Shown here: in pieces, positions 1 through 10,039 of the stretch
How positions within the stretch are numbered: position 1 is the stretch's first letter
Layout: every line of letters starts with the position of its first letter
From: Corylus avellana
Taxonomy: Eukaryota; Streptophyta; Magnoliopsida; Fagales; Betulaceae
Direction: 5' to 3'
NCBI RefSeq assembly: GCF_901000735.1
Contig: NC_081542.1
Span: 41,006,375 to 41,070,374 of the forward strand
Length of the DNA stretch: 64,000 nt
Position numbers and translations under genes: made by a program
Notes under the pieces: generated by a model
Seen by the model: the letters and a program-made list of their open reading frames with translations, nothing else
The model's database searches: none
Told to the model about the DNA's origin: nothing

Positions 1-115
1 ATTGGCTAATCGCCTCCACTAACAGCCTAACTGACAATTAATGGTTATTAACCACTAACTATTTTTTAAAAGAAAAAAATATAAATAAAAAAACCAAAAC
101 AATATATTTGTTAAA
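1..115 (+). repeat. Left half of a short dispersed repeat (hAT-like MITE)
   Basis: This AT-rich stretch carries imperfect TTAACC/GGTTA motifs followed by an A-rich run ending in AAACCAAAACAA. It resembles the start of the short repeat that is complete at 49081-49303 (opposite strand) and the 5' end seen at 18021-18117. The pararetrovirus-derived sequence starts where the similarity stops. The match is imperfect and judged by eye. Confidence 0.35.
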
Positions 116-400
116 CCCAGAAAACAGTGTTGCAAACAAATAAATTTTTAGTGTTATCTTTAGCAAATATTTAAGTTCTATGGGATGTACAATATTGTGC
201 CGTCAATGTGCCGTCAGCGCAATTAGGCCGGGTAGGCTTGTAAGTTGGGAGGACACACAACAAGACACACAATATACCTATTCCAAAACCCTTAAAGCCC
301 CGTAGGGAGAAGCATTTAGAAGTAAAAAGTTTTCAATCTTGTTGTCTTGTTCTTAACAAATATTTTGAATTATGTCTAGGTTGTTAGATCCACTTCTTCT
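116..400 (+). other. Leader-like region of the caulimovirid relic
   Basis: No convincing open frame is present. The stretch lies directly upstream of the first virus-like reading frame and reads as a non-coding leader. I see no clear tRNA-Met primer-binding site. A leader role is inferred only from position. Confidence 0.3.
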
Positions 401-1455
401 ATGAGCTCTAGATTTAGTTTACCTTCTTTACCTGATATAGTTAATAAAGAAGAATACAACATTCCTGAAGCAAATATAGATTCACATGATTGGAACATAC
501 ACAAGGTCCCAACCAGAGAAATCTTTAAATCAAGTTTTTCACCCTTATCATTTACTAATGATTACAGCGTAAAAACTGTTGAACAAGTCTATGCTTTAAA
601 TAAATATCATGATACATGTTGATTACTTTCTAAAGAAGTAATTAAAAAACTTAAAGAAAAGAAAATGAATTTCCTTCACATAGGACTAATTCAAATTGCA
701 GTTAAACCCCTAGTCGATCTGTCTAGGAATCAATGCCTCTGTACTTTTGTGTTTAAGAGATGCAAGACATAAAGATTACAGCACTAGCATGCTAGGAGTC
801 GTTGAATCTAGTCTTCATAAAGGGCCAATTCATTTTGACTGTTTCCCTGACTTCACTTTAAGTTTAAGCGATCCACAGATCTTAAAAGCTTTAATTTTGA
901 ACATTAAAATAGCAGGTTATGGTATGTTAGAAGGAAGCTAACCTTTATTATTAATTTACAGATTTTATTACAAGTCGATGAAAACAAATCTTAATGTTCA
1001 CGCTCTTGTTAAAAGTCCCAAAAATAGAACTTTACTAATACAGACACATTCTTGTGAAGCAAATGTTAAGAGTACCTATATCAGTAGTTTGGTCTAAAAT
1101 GGAACTTCCATCTGAATGGTTATTAGAAAATGAAAACATTCCAACAAAAATGGAAAATATAGGACTTGATTTAAATTGTTTACAAAAATACTTAGATGGC
1201 AGTGTTAGGTTAAGCTTTGACAGACCAAAACTCAACAAATCACCCTTCATGATAAAAGAAACAGCTTTCCAAGATACAACAACAAGCCGTAAAAATTCTA
1301 CCTCTTCCTCCGTTTATGCTGAACCCTTGAGAAGATATAAAAATTTAAAATTAAAAGGTATAAAGATAGAATCACAAATAAGCTCCCCATGTTATATAGC
1401 CAATCAAGAAAATTTTGAAGAAAAAGGTCAAAATTCTCCAACACAAACAATATAG
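401..1455 (+). pseudogene. Caulimovirid-like movement-protein region, decayed (endogenous pararetrovirus)
   Basis: Several short plus-strand frames (401-622, about 660-940, 1054-1455) together resemble the N-terminal part and 30K-type movement protein of plant pararetroviruses (Caulimoviridae). The best-conserved block, about 740-940, has the family pattern around LCLRDARH and GPIHFDCFPDF. A second block with the RVPISVVWSKMELP pattern begins at about 1063. The reading frame changes at least twice between 620 and 1054 and contains stops, so no intact protein is encoded. In the living viruses this protein moves virions through plasmodesmata; here it is a fossil. The family assignment is from recognised motifs; the exact genus (florendovirus- or petuvirus-like) is not resolved. 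Confidence 0.6.
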
Positions 1456-1514
1456 AAGAACCACCTTTACACCCATAATTAATGACTACAAGTAAACCAT
1501 TTACTTTAAGAGTA

Positions 1515-1670
1515 GTGGTAATGGAGACACCGGCGTGAGTGAACAGTCACTCACGCTGCGGTTTATTTTATAATATAATTTTTTTAATATTACTATTCAT
1601 AGATTTTTTTTTTAATAATATTTTATATTATAATAAACCGGCGTGAGTGAACAGGCGTCTCCATTATCAC
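1515..1670. mobile_element. MITE inside the pararetrovirus relic
   Basis: A 156 bp foldback begins GTGGTAATGGAGAC and ends with the inverted GTGATAATGGAGAC, followed inward by GCGTGAGTGAACAG on both sides and an AT-only centre. It belongs to the same general family as the foldbacks at 13964, 16461 and 50743 (GGCGTGCATGAACAG subterminal motif). It has no coding capacity. It landed between the movement-protein and capsid-side parts of the viral relic, so it is younger than that insertion. Confidence 0.7.
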
Positions 1671-2236
1671 TTCTCTTACTTTAAACCTCCAACCCTTAAT
1701 AAAAAAACTACAACTCTACCAAGAATGCAGAAAAAAGAGAAAAATATAAGTTAAAATATACAAAAGAACAAAAAATTGAAATTTTTGAATAATGGGAAAG
1801 ATTTATGAATGAATAAAAGTTAAATATAAAATTCTTCGAATTCATCAAAATATATATATAAAAAAAAAATTAAACATGTTAACTCAATGGGAAAAAGAAG
1901 ATAAAACTATAACATAAGCAAGTCACCTTCCAAAAGAACCAATCTTTATGAACTTTAAAGGATAAAAAATTTTAGCATCTCCTTTTAAAACTTCCAAAGA
2001 TGAATAAATAAAAAAACTTATAGAACAAAACAATTATACAAACCAAAGTCTAATAACCATAGGAAAACAATTAGACTGAATAGAAGACAAAATTAAGGTA
2101 ACTACATCTCCAACTAAAACTCAAACTGATTGAAAAGAAAAAACCCCATTACGAACAATCCCTCTTAAAAATTTCACAACCCAAAGTATTAAATCTAAAA
2201 AATAAAGAAGAAACATGTCTTGAAAAAGTCAATAAC
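1671..2236 (+). other. Decayed virus-derived coding sequence
   Basis: A-rich sequence lies between the MITE and the tandem repeat. It has the strong A bias of the surrounding virus-like frames but many stops in every frame. It probably links movement-protein and capsid-side parts of the former polyprotein. No domain can be named. Confidence 0.35.
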
Positions 2237-3415
2237 ATGTTAAAAACCCTTGAAAATGTCAAAAATGAAGCCCTGGCCTCTAAAACTATCCAAGTCATTA
2301 AAAAAGATAAACAAATAATCGTATATGAAGCAACAAGTGAAACACAAAGTTCCGAATTTGAACAAATTACAGATCATGCGATACAACAAATTGACCAACA
2401 ATTCAGTGAATTCCAAGTAAATAGAATCATTAGACCTACGAGTAACACTCAGAACTGGTATTCTAGGTCTACACCACCAGATATTCAATATGAAGAAAGA
2501 AATGTTTTTAACTAATTCTTAGTCTCTTCTGATAAGATCTATGAATGAAATCTTGATGGTTTATCTGAACAAGAAATTTTAAATAAACTACAGCACATGT
2601 CAATTGTTATTAATAATTACCTTAATAACATGTTAAAAACCCTTGAAAATGTCAAAAATGAAGCCCTAGCCTCTAAAACTATCCAAGTCATTAAAAAAGA
2701 TAAACAAATAATTGTATATGAAACAACAAGTGAAACACAAAGTTTCGAATTTGAACAAACTACAGATCATGCGATACAACAAATTGAACAACAATTCAGT
2801 GAATTCCAAGTAAATAGAATCATTAGACCCACAAGTAACACTCAGAACTGGTATTCTAGGCCTACACCACCAGATATTCAATATGAAGAAAGAAATGTTT
2901 TTAACCAATTCTCAGTTTCTTTTGATAAGATCTATGAATGGAATCTTGATGGTTTATCTGAACAATAAATTTTAAATAAACTACAGCACATGTTAATTGT
3001 TATTAATAATTACCTTAATAACATGTTAAAAACCCTTGAAAATGTCAAAAATGAAGCCCTGGTCTCTAAAACTATCCAAGTCATTAAAACAGATAAACAA
3101 ATAATCTTATATGAAACAACAAGTGAAACACAAAGTTTCGAATTTGAACAAACTACAGGTCATGCGATACAACAAATTGAACAACAATTCAGTGAATTCC
3201 AAGTAAATAGAATCATTAGACCTACGAGTAACACTCAGAACTGGTATTCTAGGCCTACACCACCAGATATTCAATATGAAGAAAGAAATGTTTTTAACCA
3301 ATTCTCAGTTTCTTCTGATAAGATCTACAAATGGAATCTTGATGGTTTATCTGAATAAGAAATTTTAAATAAACTACAGCACATGTCAATGGTTATTAAT
3401 AATTACCTTACTAAT
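2237..3415 (+). repeat. Three in-frame 393 bp tandem repeats in the pararetrovirus relic
   Basis: The unit starting ATGTTAAAAACCCTTGAAAA occurs at 2237, 2630 and 3023, exactly 393 bases (131 codons) apart. Each unit encodes the same stretch, including the TLENVKNEAL start and the YEWNLDGLSEQ motif that in endogenous caulimovirids precedes the capsid core. The frame is kept across units, but each has its own later stop: unit 1 at about 2513, unit 2 at about 2966, unit 3 at about 3356. These stops fall at different codons, so they arose after the repeat formed. Past 3415 the sequence continues into the single-copy capsid side. Whether the repeat arose in the virus or in the plant genome is not decided here. 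Confidence 0.85.
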
Positions 3416-3442
3416 TCAGAAAAAACTAATACAGGAATTGTA

Positions 3443-3542
3443 NNNNNNNNNNNNNNNNNNNNNNNNNNNNNNNNNNNNNNNNNNNNNNNNNNNNNNNNNN
3501 NNNNNNNNNNNNNNNNNNNNNNNNNNNNNNNNNNNNNNNNNN
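3443..3542. other. Assembly gap (100 N)
   Basis: A run of 100 N interrupts the relic just after the start of the capsid-like region. Exactly 100 N usually means a gap of unknown length, so the missing capsid, protease, reverse transcriptase and RNase H regions may be in it or may be deleted. Confidence 0.95.
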
Positions 3543-3720
3543 AAAAGATCTCAAAGATCTTTGCAGAATCCTTCTCCTTAAAGCTGAAGGGATTGAAGAC
3601 CAAGGAGAACAAAGCCCAACTTCGTCATCATCTTCTACAAACCAAATACAACCTCTTTAACAAGAAGCCTAAGACCCTTATGACCTTAGTGAAGATTAAA
3701 AAAATTAAAAGTCCAAAGCC
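3543..3720 (+). pseudogene. C-terminal tail of the viral polyprotein, probable
   Basis: The short sequence after the gap encodes no recognisable domain. Its position between the capsid side and a promoter-like region fits the end of the polyprotein gene. A Ser-rich SPTSSSSTNQ stretch can be read in one frame. The assignment rests mostly on position. Confidence 0.3.
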
Positions 3721-3960
3721 CAAATACAGCAAGCACTGTTCATCACTGTTTTGGCAGTCATTACTATTTTGTCGGCCATTACTGTTCAGCACTATTCATG
3801 TCAGCCAGTATTGTTCATCACTGCTCATGACGACAAGTCACTGTTCATCTACAGTGTTCAACTTTCTATCTTTCTATTTATAGCATCTTCCTGATTGTAA
3901 TAGGTATTCGGTTCTTTCGGATATCAGAATACTCTCTCTCTTTCTCTTCTCCCTCTCTGA
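3721..3960 (+). promoter_or_regulatory. Pararetrovirus-type promoter candidate
   Basis: Five or so imperfect copies of a CACTGTTCATC-like motif lie between 3735 and 3855, followed by a TGACG element (3828-3832, the core of as-1 sites known from the CaMV 35S promoter) and a TATA-like TATTTATA at 3876-3883. A CT-rich leader follows. This order (repeats, TGACG, TATA, CT-rich leader at the 3' end of the viral unit) is typical of caulimovirid transcript promoters. Activity is not shown. Confidence 0.35.
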
Positions 3961-4299
3961 ACATCGGTGATATCTCACAAATATGTATGTCAGAGTTTTA
4001 TCCATGTATTACAAAATGTTTCATTCAATGAAAGTTTCTTCAAGCTAATTTTACAACATCATATTTTTGTAAGTACTTATTTTCATATACACTATTTTCA
4101 TTATGTTGATTTATGAATTTGTAATTCCAATTGAAGGAACTTCAACATTTCATATTCTTTTTTATGCTTATATCTTTGTGTATCCATTTAGATATTCTGT
4201 TCATATTCAACCTAGATTATTTCAAGCAGTCTCTGTTTAAATTCAGCACTATGTCTTCAATTCTTCCGCTTATGTTAACTTACTCGTTGAGTCCCTTTC
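3961..4299 (+). other. Viral leader or flank, no gene
   Basis: AT-rich sequence with no credible reading frame. It probably belongs to the 3' end of the pararetrovirus relic. Confidence 0.3.
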
Positions 4300-4302
4300 T
4301 GG

Positions 4303-4333
<31 letters not shown>
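4300..4333. repeat. (TA)n(CA)n microsatellite
   Basis: A TA run passes directly into a CA run. Confidence 0.9.
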
Positions 4334-4334
<1 letters not shown>

Positions 4335-4433
4335 TGCGCGGTTAGCGATTTTTTCTAACCGCTTTAAAAAGTGGTTAAATAGTTAGGTGGTTAACAGGCA
4401 GCTATTAACCGTTCACTATTTTTAGCCCTAATC
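4334..4433 (+). repeat. Right half of the short dispersed repeat
   Basis: The GGTTAAATAGTTAGG and CACTATTTTTAGCCCTAA motifs match the end of the repeat that is uninterrupted, on the other strand, at 49081-49303. The end TAGCCCTA is hAT-like. The 8 bases that follow (ATCTGAGC) resemble those before the repeat start at 18021 (ATTCGAGC), with 6 of 8 identical. Confidence 0.5.
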
Positions 4434-4881
4434 TGAGCTGAGTTCAAACCAAAGTTGTGAAAAAATTCTTTGACTAATAGTCAGCTTGAGCTGATGACAA
4501 GAGCTACACGTCAAAATTTGTGATAATAATTTCACTCAAATTTTTTTTTTTTTTTAACTAAAGCCACCAATATTAAATAGCATTTCTCAACTTTGAAAAA
4601 TTTAAAACCATAGAATTTGGGCCATGTCTTTATCAGCGGCACCACCAATCGTGTCTCATTATTAGGGTCACACATCAACAGCACACTCAAGACAAGGTAC
4701 GAGGAAAATTATTCAGAAGAGAACTCGATCCAACTTTCAGCCACCTGTGCATATAAATACACTGAAACAACCTTAAAAAAACAACTTTAATTAAGAAGCA
4801 AGATACATTAAGCTTAATTATAATTAATCTTAAAATTCATGTATATATATATATATATATATATAGTTAATTATTTTAATC
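4434..4881 (-). other. 3' flank of OMT copy 1
   Basis: Non-coding sequence downstream of OMT copy 1. It is repeated in inverted orientation after OMT copy 3 (about 46000-46260) and again at about 48600-49080, which marks it as part of the duplicated segment. It contains a TA microsatellite near 4843-4864 and no gene. Confidence 0.6.
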
Positions 4882-6726
4882 TTAAGGATGAAGCTCAATA
4901 ACGGATTTCATCCCATAAGAGGCAACTATATTGTAGCGGGTGAAGCCAGCATCGAAGAAGAGCTTCTCCCATTCATTCTTGTCCCTCTCTTTTCCATTGG
5001 TGACAACCATCATGAGTGTGTCAAAGAAGAGCTTTGTTTTAGTAATATCATCTTCATCCTTATCCTCATTTATCACCACGTCTATGATTATTACCTTTCC
5101 TCCCTTACCTTTGCTTGTAATCGCCTCTTTGCCTCTCTTCAGAATGTTCACACATTCCTCATCGCTCCAATCATGCAAAATCCACTGCCAAATATTACAT
5201 ATATATATCACAATGTATCAGACATGTGTATATATATATATCATGTTACTATGGAAGTTTGCAAAATTCTTACGACAGATAGACACATAACTGTGGTTAA
5301 AGACATAAATACCAAAATCAGCGGACAAGGTAGAAAAATTCATGTTTTGACCAATATTAATGGACATGAACAGTAGTACTCTTTCCAAATAAAATTAGGA
5401 GGAAATTAATTTGACTTATCCAATGATGTTTTAATTTGGTACTTTTATAATCTTATAAAGTTTAAAAAGTTGCAACGTCGAGTTAACAAATTTTAAAACT
5501 TTACAATGTCACATCTATTATATATTAATTGGAGTTTAGGTTTAAATTCTAACAGAAGATGCCAAAATACTCAAAATAGATATCGGCTGACTCACAGCTA
5601 GTCATTGGTCAATCAGACTTTTTATATATATATATATATATGAAAAAAAAAATTAATTGTTTAATTAGAACAACTTTATATATATTTTTATAAGTTTTAC
5701 AAAGCTATAAAGGACAGTTTGCCTATTAACAGTTTGATTTTACTATAAATCTTAACGACAAGAGTGACATATATTGCAAACTAATAAAACATCGATATCC
5801 TATATTGAAAGCTTTTAAACCTTAAAAAAACAATTGCAAAAGTGCCGAAACAAACATGAAGACTAGGGTAAACGAAACGAAGCTTTTCGAGAGGCAGAAA
5901 TATATTTGCAAACCTTAAAGAGAAGGGCATCTGCAGAAGGAATAGACTGAAACATATCACCACCAACGTATTTCAAGTTGGTAGTCTCCGGCAGGTTGGC
6001 AACGACGTGTGGAAGGTCAAACACCGTGCATTTCAGATGAGGGAATGCCTGAGAAATGATCCTCGCCGCCGTCCCGGTACCCCCTCCAACATCAACCAAT
6101 GAACCCAAGCCCTCAAAGATGGGCTTGTAGTCGTCGACGACGAAGCCCATGAGCTGGGAATCACTGGCCATGCCTTCATTGAAAACGCCACCGTACTCTG
6201 TGTTTTGGTTGCAGTAGTTCCATAAGCTCATCCCATGCCTTTTCTCAAAGGGCGTCAGCTCCTGAGTACTCCCCCCCTGAAGCCAATCTCCCAAGACGTG
6301 CCAGGGGCTCACCAGGACAGGATCCAGCATTGCTTTAACAAATGGTGACAGGCTGGTGACATTATCTTTGACGACGAGCCTAGAGGAAGGTGTGAGAGCA
6401 TAGCCTTCTTCTTCTTCTTCTTTTTCTTCATCGTCTTCTGGATGATTTTGATGATGATGATGAAGTTTTGTCTTAGTGAAGAAGCCGGAGTGCACCAACA
6501 AGCGCATGAGCCGGTGGAGGCAGCTGGTTTTTTTGGGGTGAATGTGAAGCTTGGAGGCCAACTGTGGAAGAGTGATGGGTCGGGCATGGGTGTGGATTAT
6601 GTCGGGTATGGCTAGCTGAATGGCGCAGTTGAGTGACATGGAATCTATGTAGTTGAATATGTGTTTGTACAAGTGAGACTGAACTTCAAACAGCTCAGTT
6701 GCTCCCTGGCTATGAACGATATCCAT
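4882..6726 (-). CDS. O-methyltransferase copy 1 (COMT-type, SAM-dependent), intact
   Basis: Two exons on the minus strand: exon 1 from 6726 to 5914, GT-AG intron 5913-5185 (729 bp, phase 0), exon 2 from 5184 to the stop at 4882. The product is 371 residues, normal for plant class II OMTs of the flavonoid/stilbene type. The N-terminal dimerisation domain spans about residues 10-110. SAM-binding motif VDVGGGTGT is at about 211-219, GGDMF at about 255-259, and HDWSDEE carries the catalytic His at about residue 275. These enzymes transfer a methyl group from SAM to a phenolic hydroxyl in the cytosol; the substrate cannot be read from sequence, though trans-resveratrol di-OMT-like enzymes look closest. 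A His- and Glu-rich loop at about 89-107 precedes GYALTPSS and is longer than usual. An upstream in-frame ATG at 6771 would add 15 residues, but it lies too close to the TATA box at 6791-6800 to be in the transcript, and copy 3 aligns from MDIVHS. No disabling change was seen. Confidence 0.88.
5560..5705. repeat. Dispersed repeat in OMT copy 1 intron
   Basis: The motif ATATCGGCTGACTCAC and the following TA-rich tract plus TTAGAACAACTTTATAT also occur at about 14235-14330 and, reversed, at about 47635-47740. It is a short dispersed element in the intron. Its class is unknown. Confidence 0.5.
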
Positions 6727-6790
6727 TAATTGATGACGATATCTTTGTTGCAGAGCTTCTTGCACGTACATCTCGCTCCAGCACCATCTT

Positions 6791-6800
6791 CTTATATAGA
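6791..6800 (-). promoter_or_regulatory. TATA box of OMT copy 1
   Basis: On the minus strand this reads TCTATATAAG, 64 bases upstream of the ATG at 6726. The same core and flanking GAAGATGGTG occur upstream of OMT copy 3 at 37868-37884. A start site about 30 bp downstream would fall near 6765, which excludes the ATG at 6771 and supports 6726. Confidence 0.65.
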
Positions 6801-6855
6801 CGGGTTTGTAGCTGCATTTTCATTTCCGGAAATTCAACACACACGTATACGCACG

Positions 6856-6857
<2 letters not shown>

Positions 6858-6895
<38 letters not shown>
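6858..6895. repeat. (TA)n microsatellite
   Basis: An uninterrupted TA run of about 38 bases lies just upstream of the OMT copy 1 promoter. Confidence 0.95.
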
Positions 6896-6897
<2 letters not shown>

Positions 6898-7607
6898 CAA
6901 AACTTTGTTAAATTCAGAGAAATGCTTGAATCCTTGCAATTTTTTTTTAAAAACAAATAGGAGGGTATTTTAGTAATTTTGGTATTTATTTGTTAAGATT
7001 TCAATATACTAAATTGAGAGTTTTTGAATTTTTGACAAAATAATAAAAATTCAAGAGAATTAAGTATAATTTTTTCTACAAAAATATTACCAAATTTTTT
7101 GAAATGGATGTTATAACTTCAATTATGCACCACCTAAAGTACGAAAGTGAGAGTACATAGCATTTGTGTTTCTTAAAAGATATTTTGATAGACCAATAAT
7201 TTAGTCAACCGGGGCCATGTGTGACTTAAGCATATTTGTACCTATGTTGGTGTAGACCAATCAGCACATGACTTCTTGGAGAGTTTAATTGACTGAAACT
7301 CTGCTCAACTCTAACTTAACCATCGCTTGAGAGAGATTGGAGTAGAATTATTGCTCGCTCTTTGTCCAATAGTTTCTCAAGCGATAGTGGCTCGTGCGAA
7401 CGTGATTGTTTTATATTTATATATATATTCTCAATTTTGAAAATACATTCAGATGAGTCATGAAATCAATTATGATTTCTTTTTTTTTTTCTTTTTTAAA
7501 TGTAATGAATGAGTAAGACATATCTCAACAAGATTTTTCAATAAGTAAGGTTAGAAATTACATTTTTATCATACAACTATCTCACAATGTTAAGTAAGGC
7601 TGACAAT
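6896..7607. other. Non-coding AT-rich flank
   Basis: No gene is seen. Near 7555-7600 there is a half copy of the ACATTTTTATCATA...CTCACAATG MITE terminus found complete at 21578-21749. Confidence 0.5.
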
Positions 7608-7763
7608 TTAACCTTGACACATAGTTTTATGTTTAGGGTTTAGGTTAAACAGGTTCGGGTCATAAACGTTTATGACCCGTTTTATAAACGTGTTGGGTTC
7701 GGGTTGACATAAACGTGTTGACAGGTTAACTGAGTTGATACAAACCCGACACTTGAACCCGCC
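7608..7763. mobile_element. Short hAT-type relic
   Basis: It starts TAAGGCTGACAATTT and ends CGCCAACCCTAA, an imperfect version of the TAGGGCTGGCAA terminus proved for the hAT at 61491-62356. The interior has the same GGGTT/AACCCG-type words. About 156 bp, no coding capacity. Confidence 0.45.
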
Positions 7764-7779
7764 AACCCTAAATAGTTAA

Positions 7780-8015
7780 GGGCCTATTTGAAATTGCGTT
7801 TAAAGGATCAAAATGTACTTTTAACACTTAAAATGTCCGTTTGAAGAAAAAAAAATACATGTTTGGTAAAAAAATTAAACGCGCTTTTAAGGGTCTAATA
7901 AGCCTAAAAATAACCAAAAAACACTTTTGAAAAAAGGTTAAAAATGAAGCTTTTGCCCAAAAGCTTTTTTTGACTTAAAAGTTCTATTTCGCAAATGCAA
8001 TCCCAAACAAGCTCC
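7780..8015. mobile_element. MITE-like foldback
   Basis: The left end GGGCCTATTTGAAATTGCG and the right end, reversed, GGAGCTTGTTTGGGATTGCA form imperfect terminal inverted repeats around an AT-rich, non-coding 236 bp body. Confidence 0.45.
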
Positions 8016-8039
8016 AAGTGTTAGTCCCAACCAACCATT

Positions 8040-8250
8040 AAATTAGTCATTGTTAAAAAAAATTATCCAAGTGTATGTTGGTTGGAATCACATTTTTATC
8101 ATACAACTATATCTTACATTAATATTGATGTCTTAGTCCTAACTAACTCTTTGATCAATTATTTGTATAAGAAAAAAAAAAAGACAAAATGTTGTTTGAA
8201 ACTGACCTATTAATATTGTGGGATAAAATATAATTTCTAAAAATTATTAT
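8040..8250. mobile_element. MITE copy (ACATTTTTATC family), decayed
   Basis: It contains the CACATTTTTATCATACAACTATAT and GTGGGATAAAAT termini of the family that is complete at 21578-21749 and 55211-55374. The inverted ends are degraded. Confidence 0.45.
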
Positions 8251-8279
8251 TTTTAATTATTAATGCATTCACAAACATT

Positions 8280-9060
8280 GTTTATGCGAAGACAAAGACA
8301 TGCAATACCAGGAGGTAAATGAGACTTAAAACATAAGGTAGCAGCACCTTACGTCATTAAATAATCGAAATCAAATTCAAAAAGTAGCATTAAAAAACAA
8401 TAGTGGAAGGAACAACCCAAAAAAAAAAAAAAAAAAAAAATCCCAAGTAGGTAAATAATCTTCCAAAAAAACCAAGTGGTTTTAGCATGGCGTGGTTTCG
8501 GTGGCTAAGCCACCCCAACAGCCTTGGGGTGGTTTTGGCCAAACAGGGTAGTTTAGACCACCCCCATTTTGCAAGTCGGGAGTGGCCGAACCACTCCCAA
8601 AACCAGCCAAAGGCAAAAAATAAGGTTACTACAGTTTTTAATGGGTAAGGGCAAAAAAATTTGAGAATAAGTAATCAGTTTTTAGGTTTTAATGAGTATA
8701 GCTCAAAAGATTTTTTGGGTAGGAGCAGTAGGGCCAAAAAAATTTAGTGGGTGGAGCCAAAATTTTTACTAGGCAAGGCCAAAAATATTTACAGATAGGG
8801 CCAAAAAAATTGTAGGTAGGGGCCAATTTTTATTTTTTCTAGCTTGAGTAAGGGCCAAAGACTTAAAAACGAAAATTTGACCTAAACTTTTTTTTTTCCT
8901 CAAGAATTGAGGGTGGCCATCACCTATATATACCAGCCTCCCCTTCATTCCATCCCTGCTCATAATAGTGATGTTTTAATTCCCACAAACTTTTGGATTA
9001 TCATTTTAAAATATATATATATAAAGGTTGATTGAAACACATTACATTGTAGGATAAAAA
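8280..9060. repeat. Segment duplicated in inverted orientation at 36180-37110
   Basis: This stretch contains a GGTGGTTTTGGCCAAAC / GGCCGAACCACTCCC block and a run of GGGCCAAAAAAATT-type lines. It matches the reverse complement of about 36180-37110 along most of its length, and its first 150 bases also match about 48300-48480. It is probably part of a larger inverted duplication containing OMT copies 1 and 3. No gene. Confidence 0.7.
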
Positions 9061-10039
9061 CAAACAAAAAGAATTAGAGTTTTTTATTTTTATTTTTTAT
9101 TTTTATTAATGTTAGCCGGCCCCAAAAAAATCCTTCTAGGTTACGTAAGTTGTAACCCATGAGAATAGGCATGAAACATCACCTTAAGCTCAAAAGTTTG
9201 GATCCATCAATATTATATTAATAAATAAATAATATAAAACTATGTTATGAGAATTGAGTTTTATGCAGAATAATTATTAATAGTCTAATATATTAAAATA
9301 TATGATACCGTAGAATATTTTATTGTGTTTATTTTTATTTGATATCGTCTTTATTTATTTCCATGTAAGAGTCTTGATGACTTAGCTTTAGTTTATATTC
9401 CAATAAGAGCTGATGATTCAGCCCTAGAAAATATTGTAATAATTTACCTATTTAAAGGTCATTATATTATGAATTAATAAAGGTAACTAGAAAATTAATT
9501 CAAACTTTATGTTTGAAAATGTTTTAGGTTTCTTTCAACGAATCTAAAGGGTCTAGGTTTCGTCAAAACCTAATAATCTATCATATTATGTGTATGTAAA
9601 AGCATTCACGTAACAAAATAACATTTTGATTTTGCTATCATTATCCGAATTAGGATGTGAGAGTACTTAAGACTTCATCCTTGAGTCACCAACGTGTTTT
9701 AAGGATGGACCGGATAGTAGGGATGGAAAAAAGTATGAAAAGGGCATCCCATGCGTTCCTCGGCTCAATTTTTTCTTTCGTAGGACCATACACTCGAAAT
9801 GCATTATTGAATTTAATAATGCAATTAAAAAGTCCAAAAATACAATAATGCATTTTGAGTCTCTTGTTCTCCTCTTTTTTTTTTATTATTATTATTATTT
9901 TTTTAATCTTTTTTCTTGGGCAAAAATTTGTTACAAACTGGTTTGTCGCAAATTCATATAAACTTATTTAATAAAGTGACATTCATTTTATTAGATGAGT
10001 TTGTGGCAAATTTTTATCCCTTTCGATTACCAAAAATAA
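9061..10039. repeat. Non-coding; partly duplicated at 36030-36130
   Basis: No gene. The part at about 9690-9830 (words such as GAAATGCATT and GTAGGACCATACACTC) is the reverse complement of the sequence that follows the gap at 36030, so the inverted duplication extends to here. The rest is AT-rich with no structure I recognise. Confidence 0.5.

Noticed and set aside
6726..6771. Upstream ATG of OMT copy 1 as the true start
   Set aside because: The TATA box is only 20 bp upstream, so this ATG would precede the transcript start; copies 3 and 4 align from the next Met.
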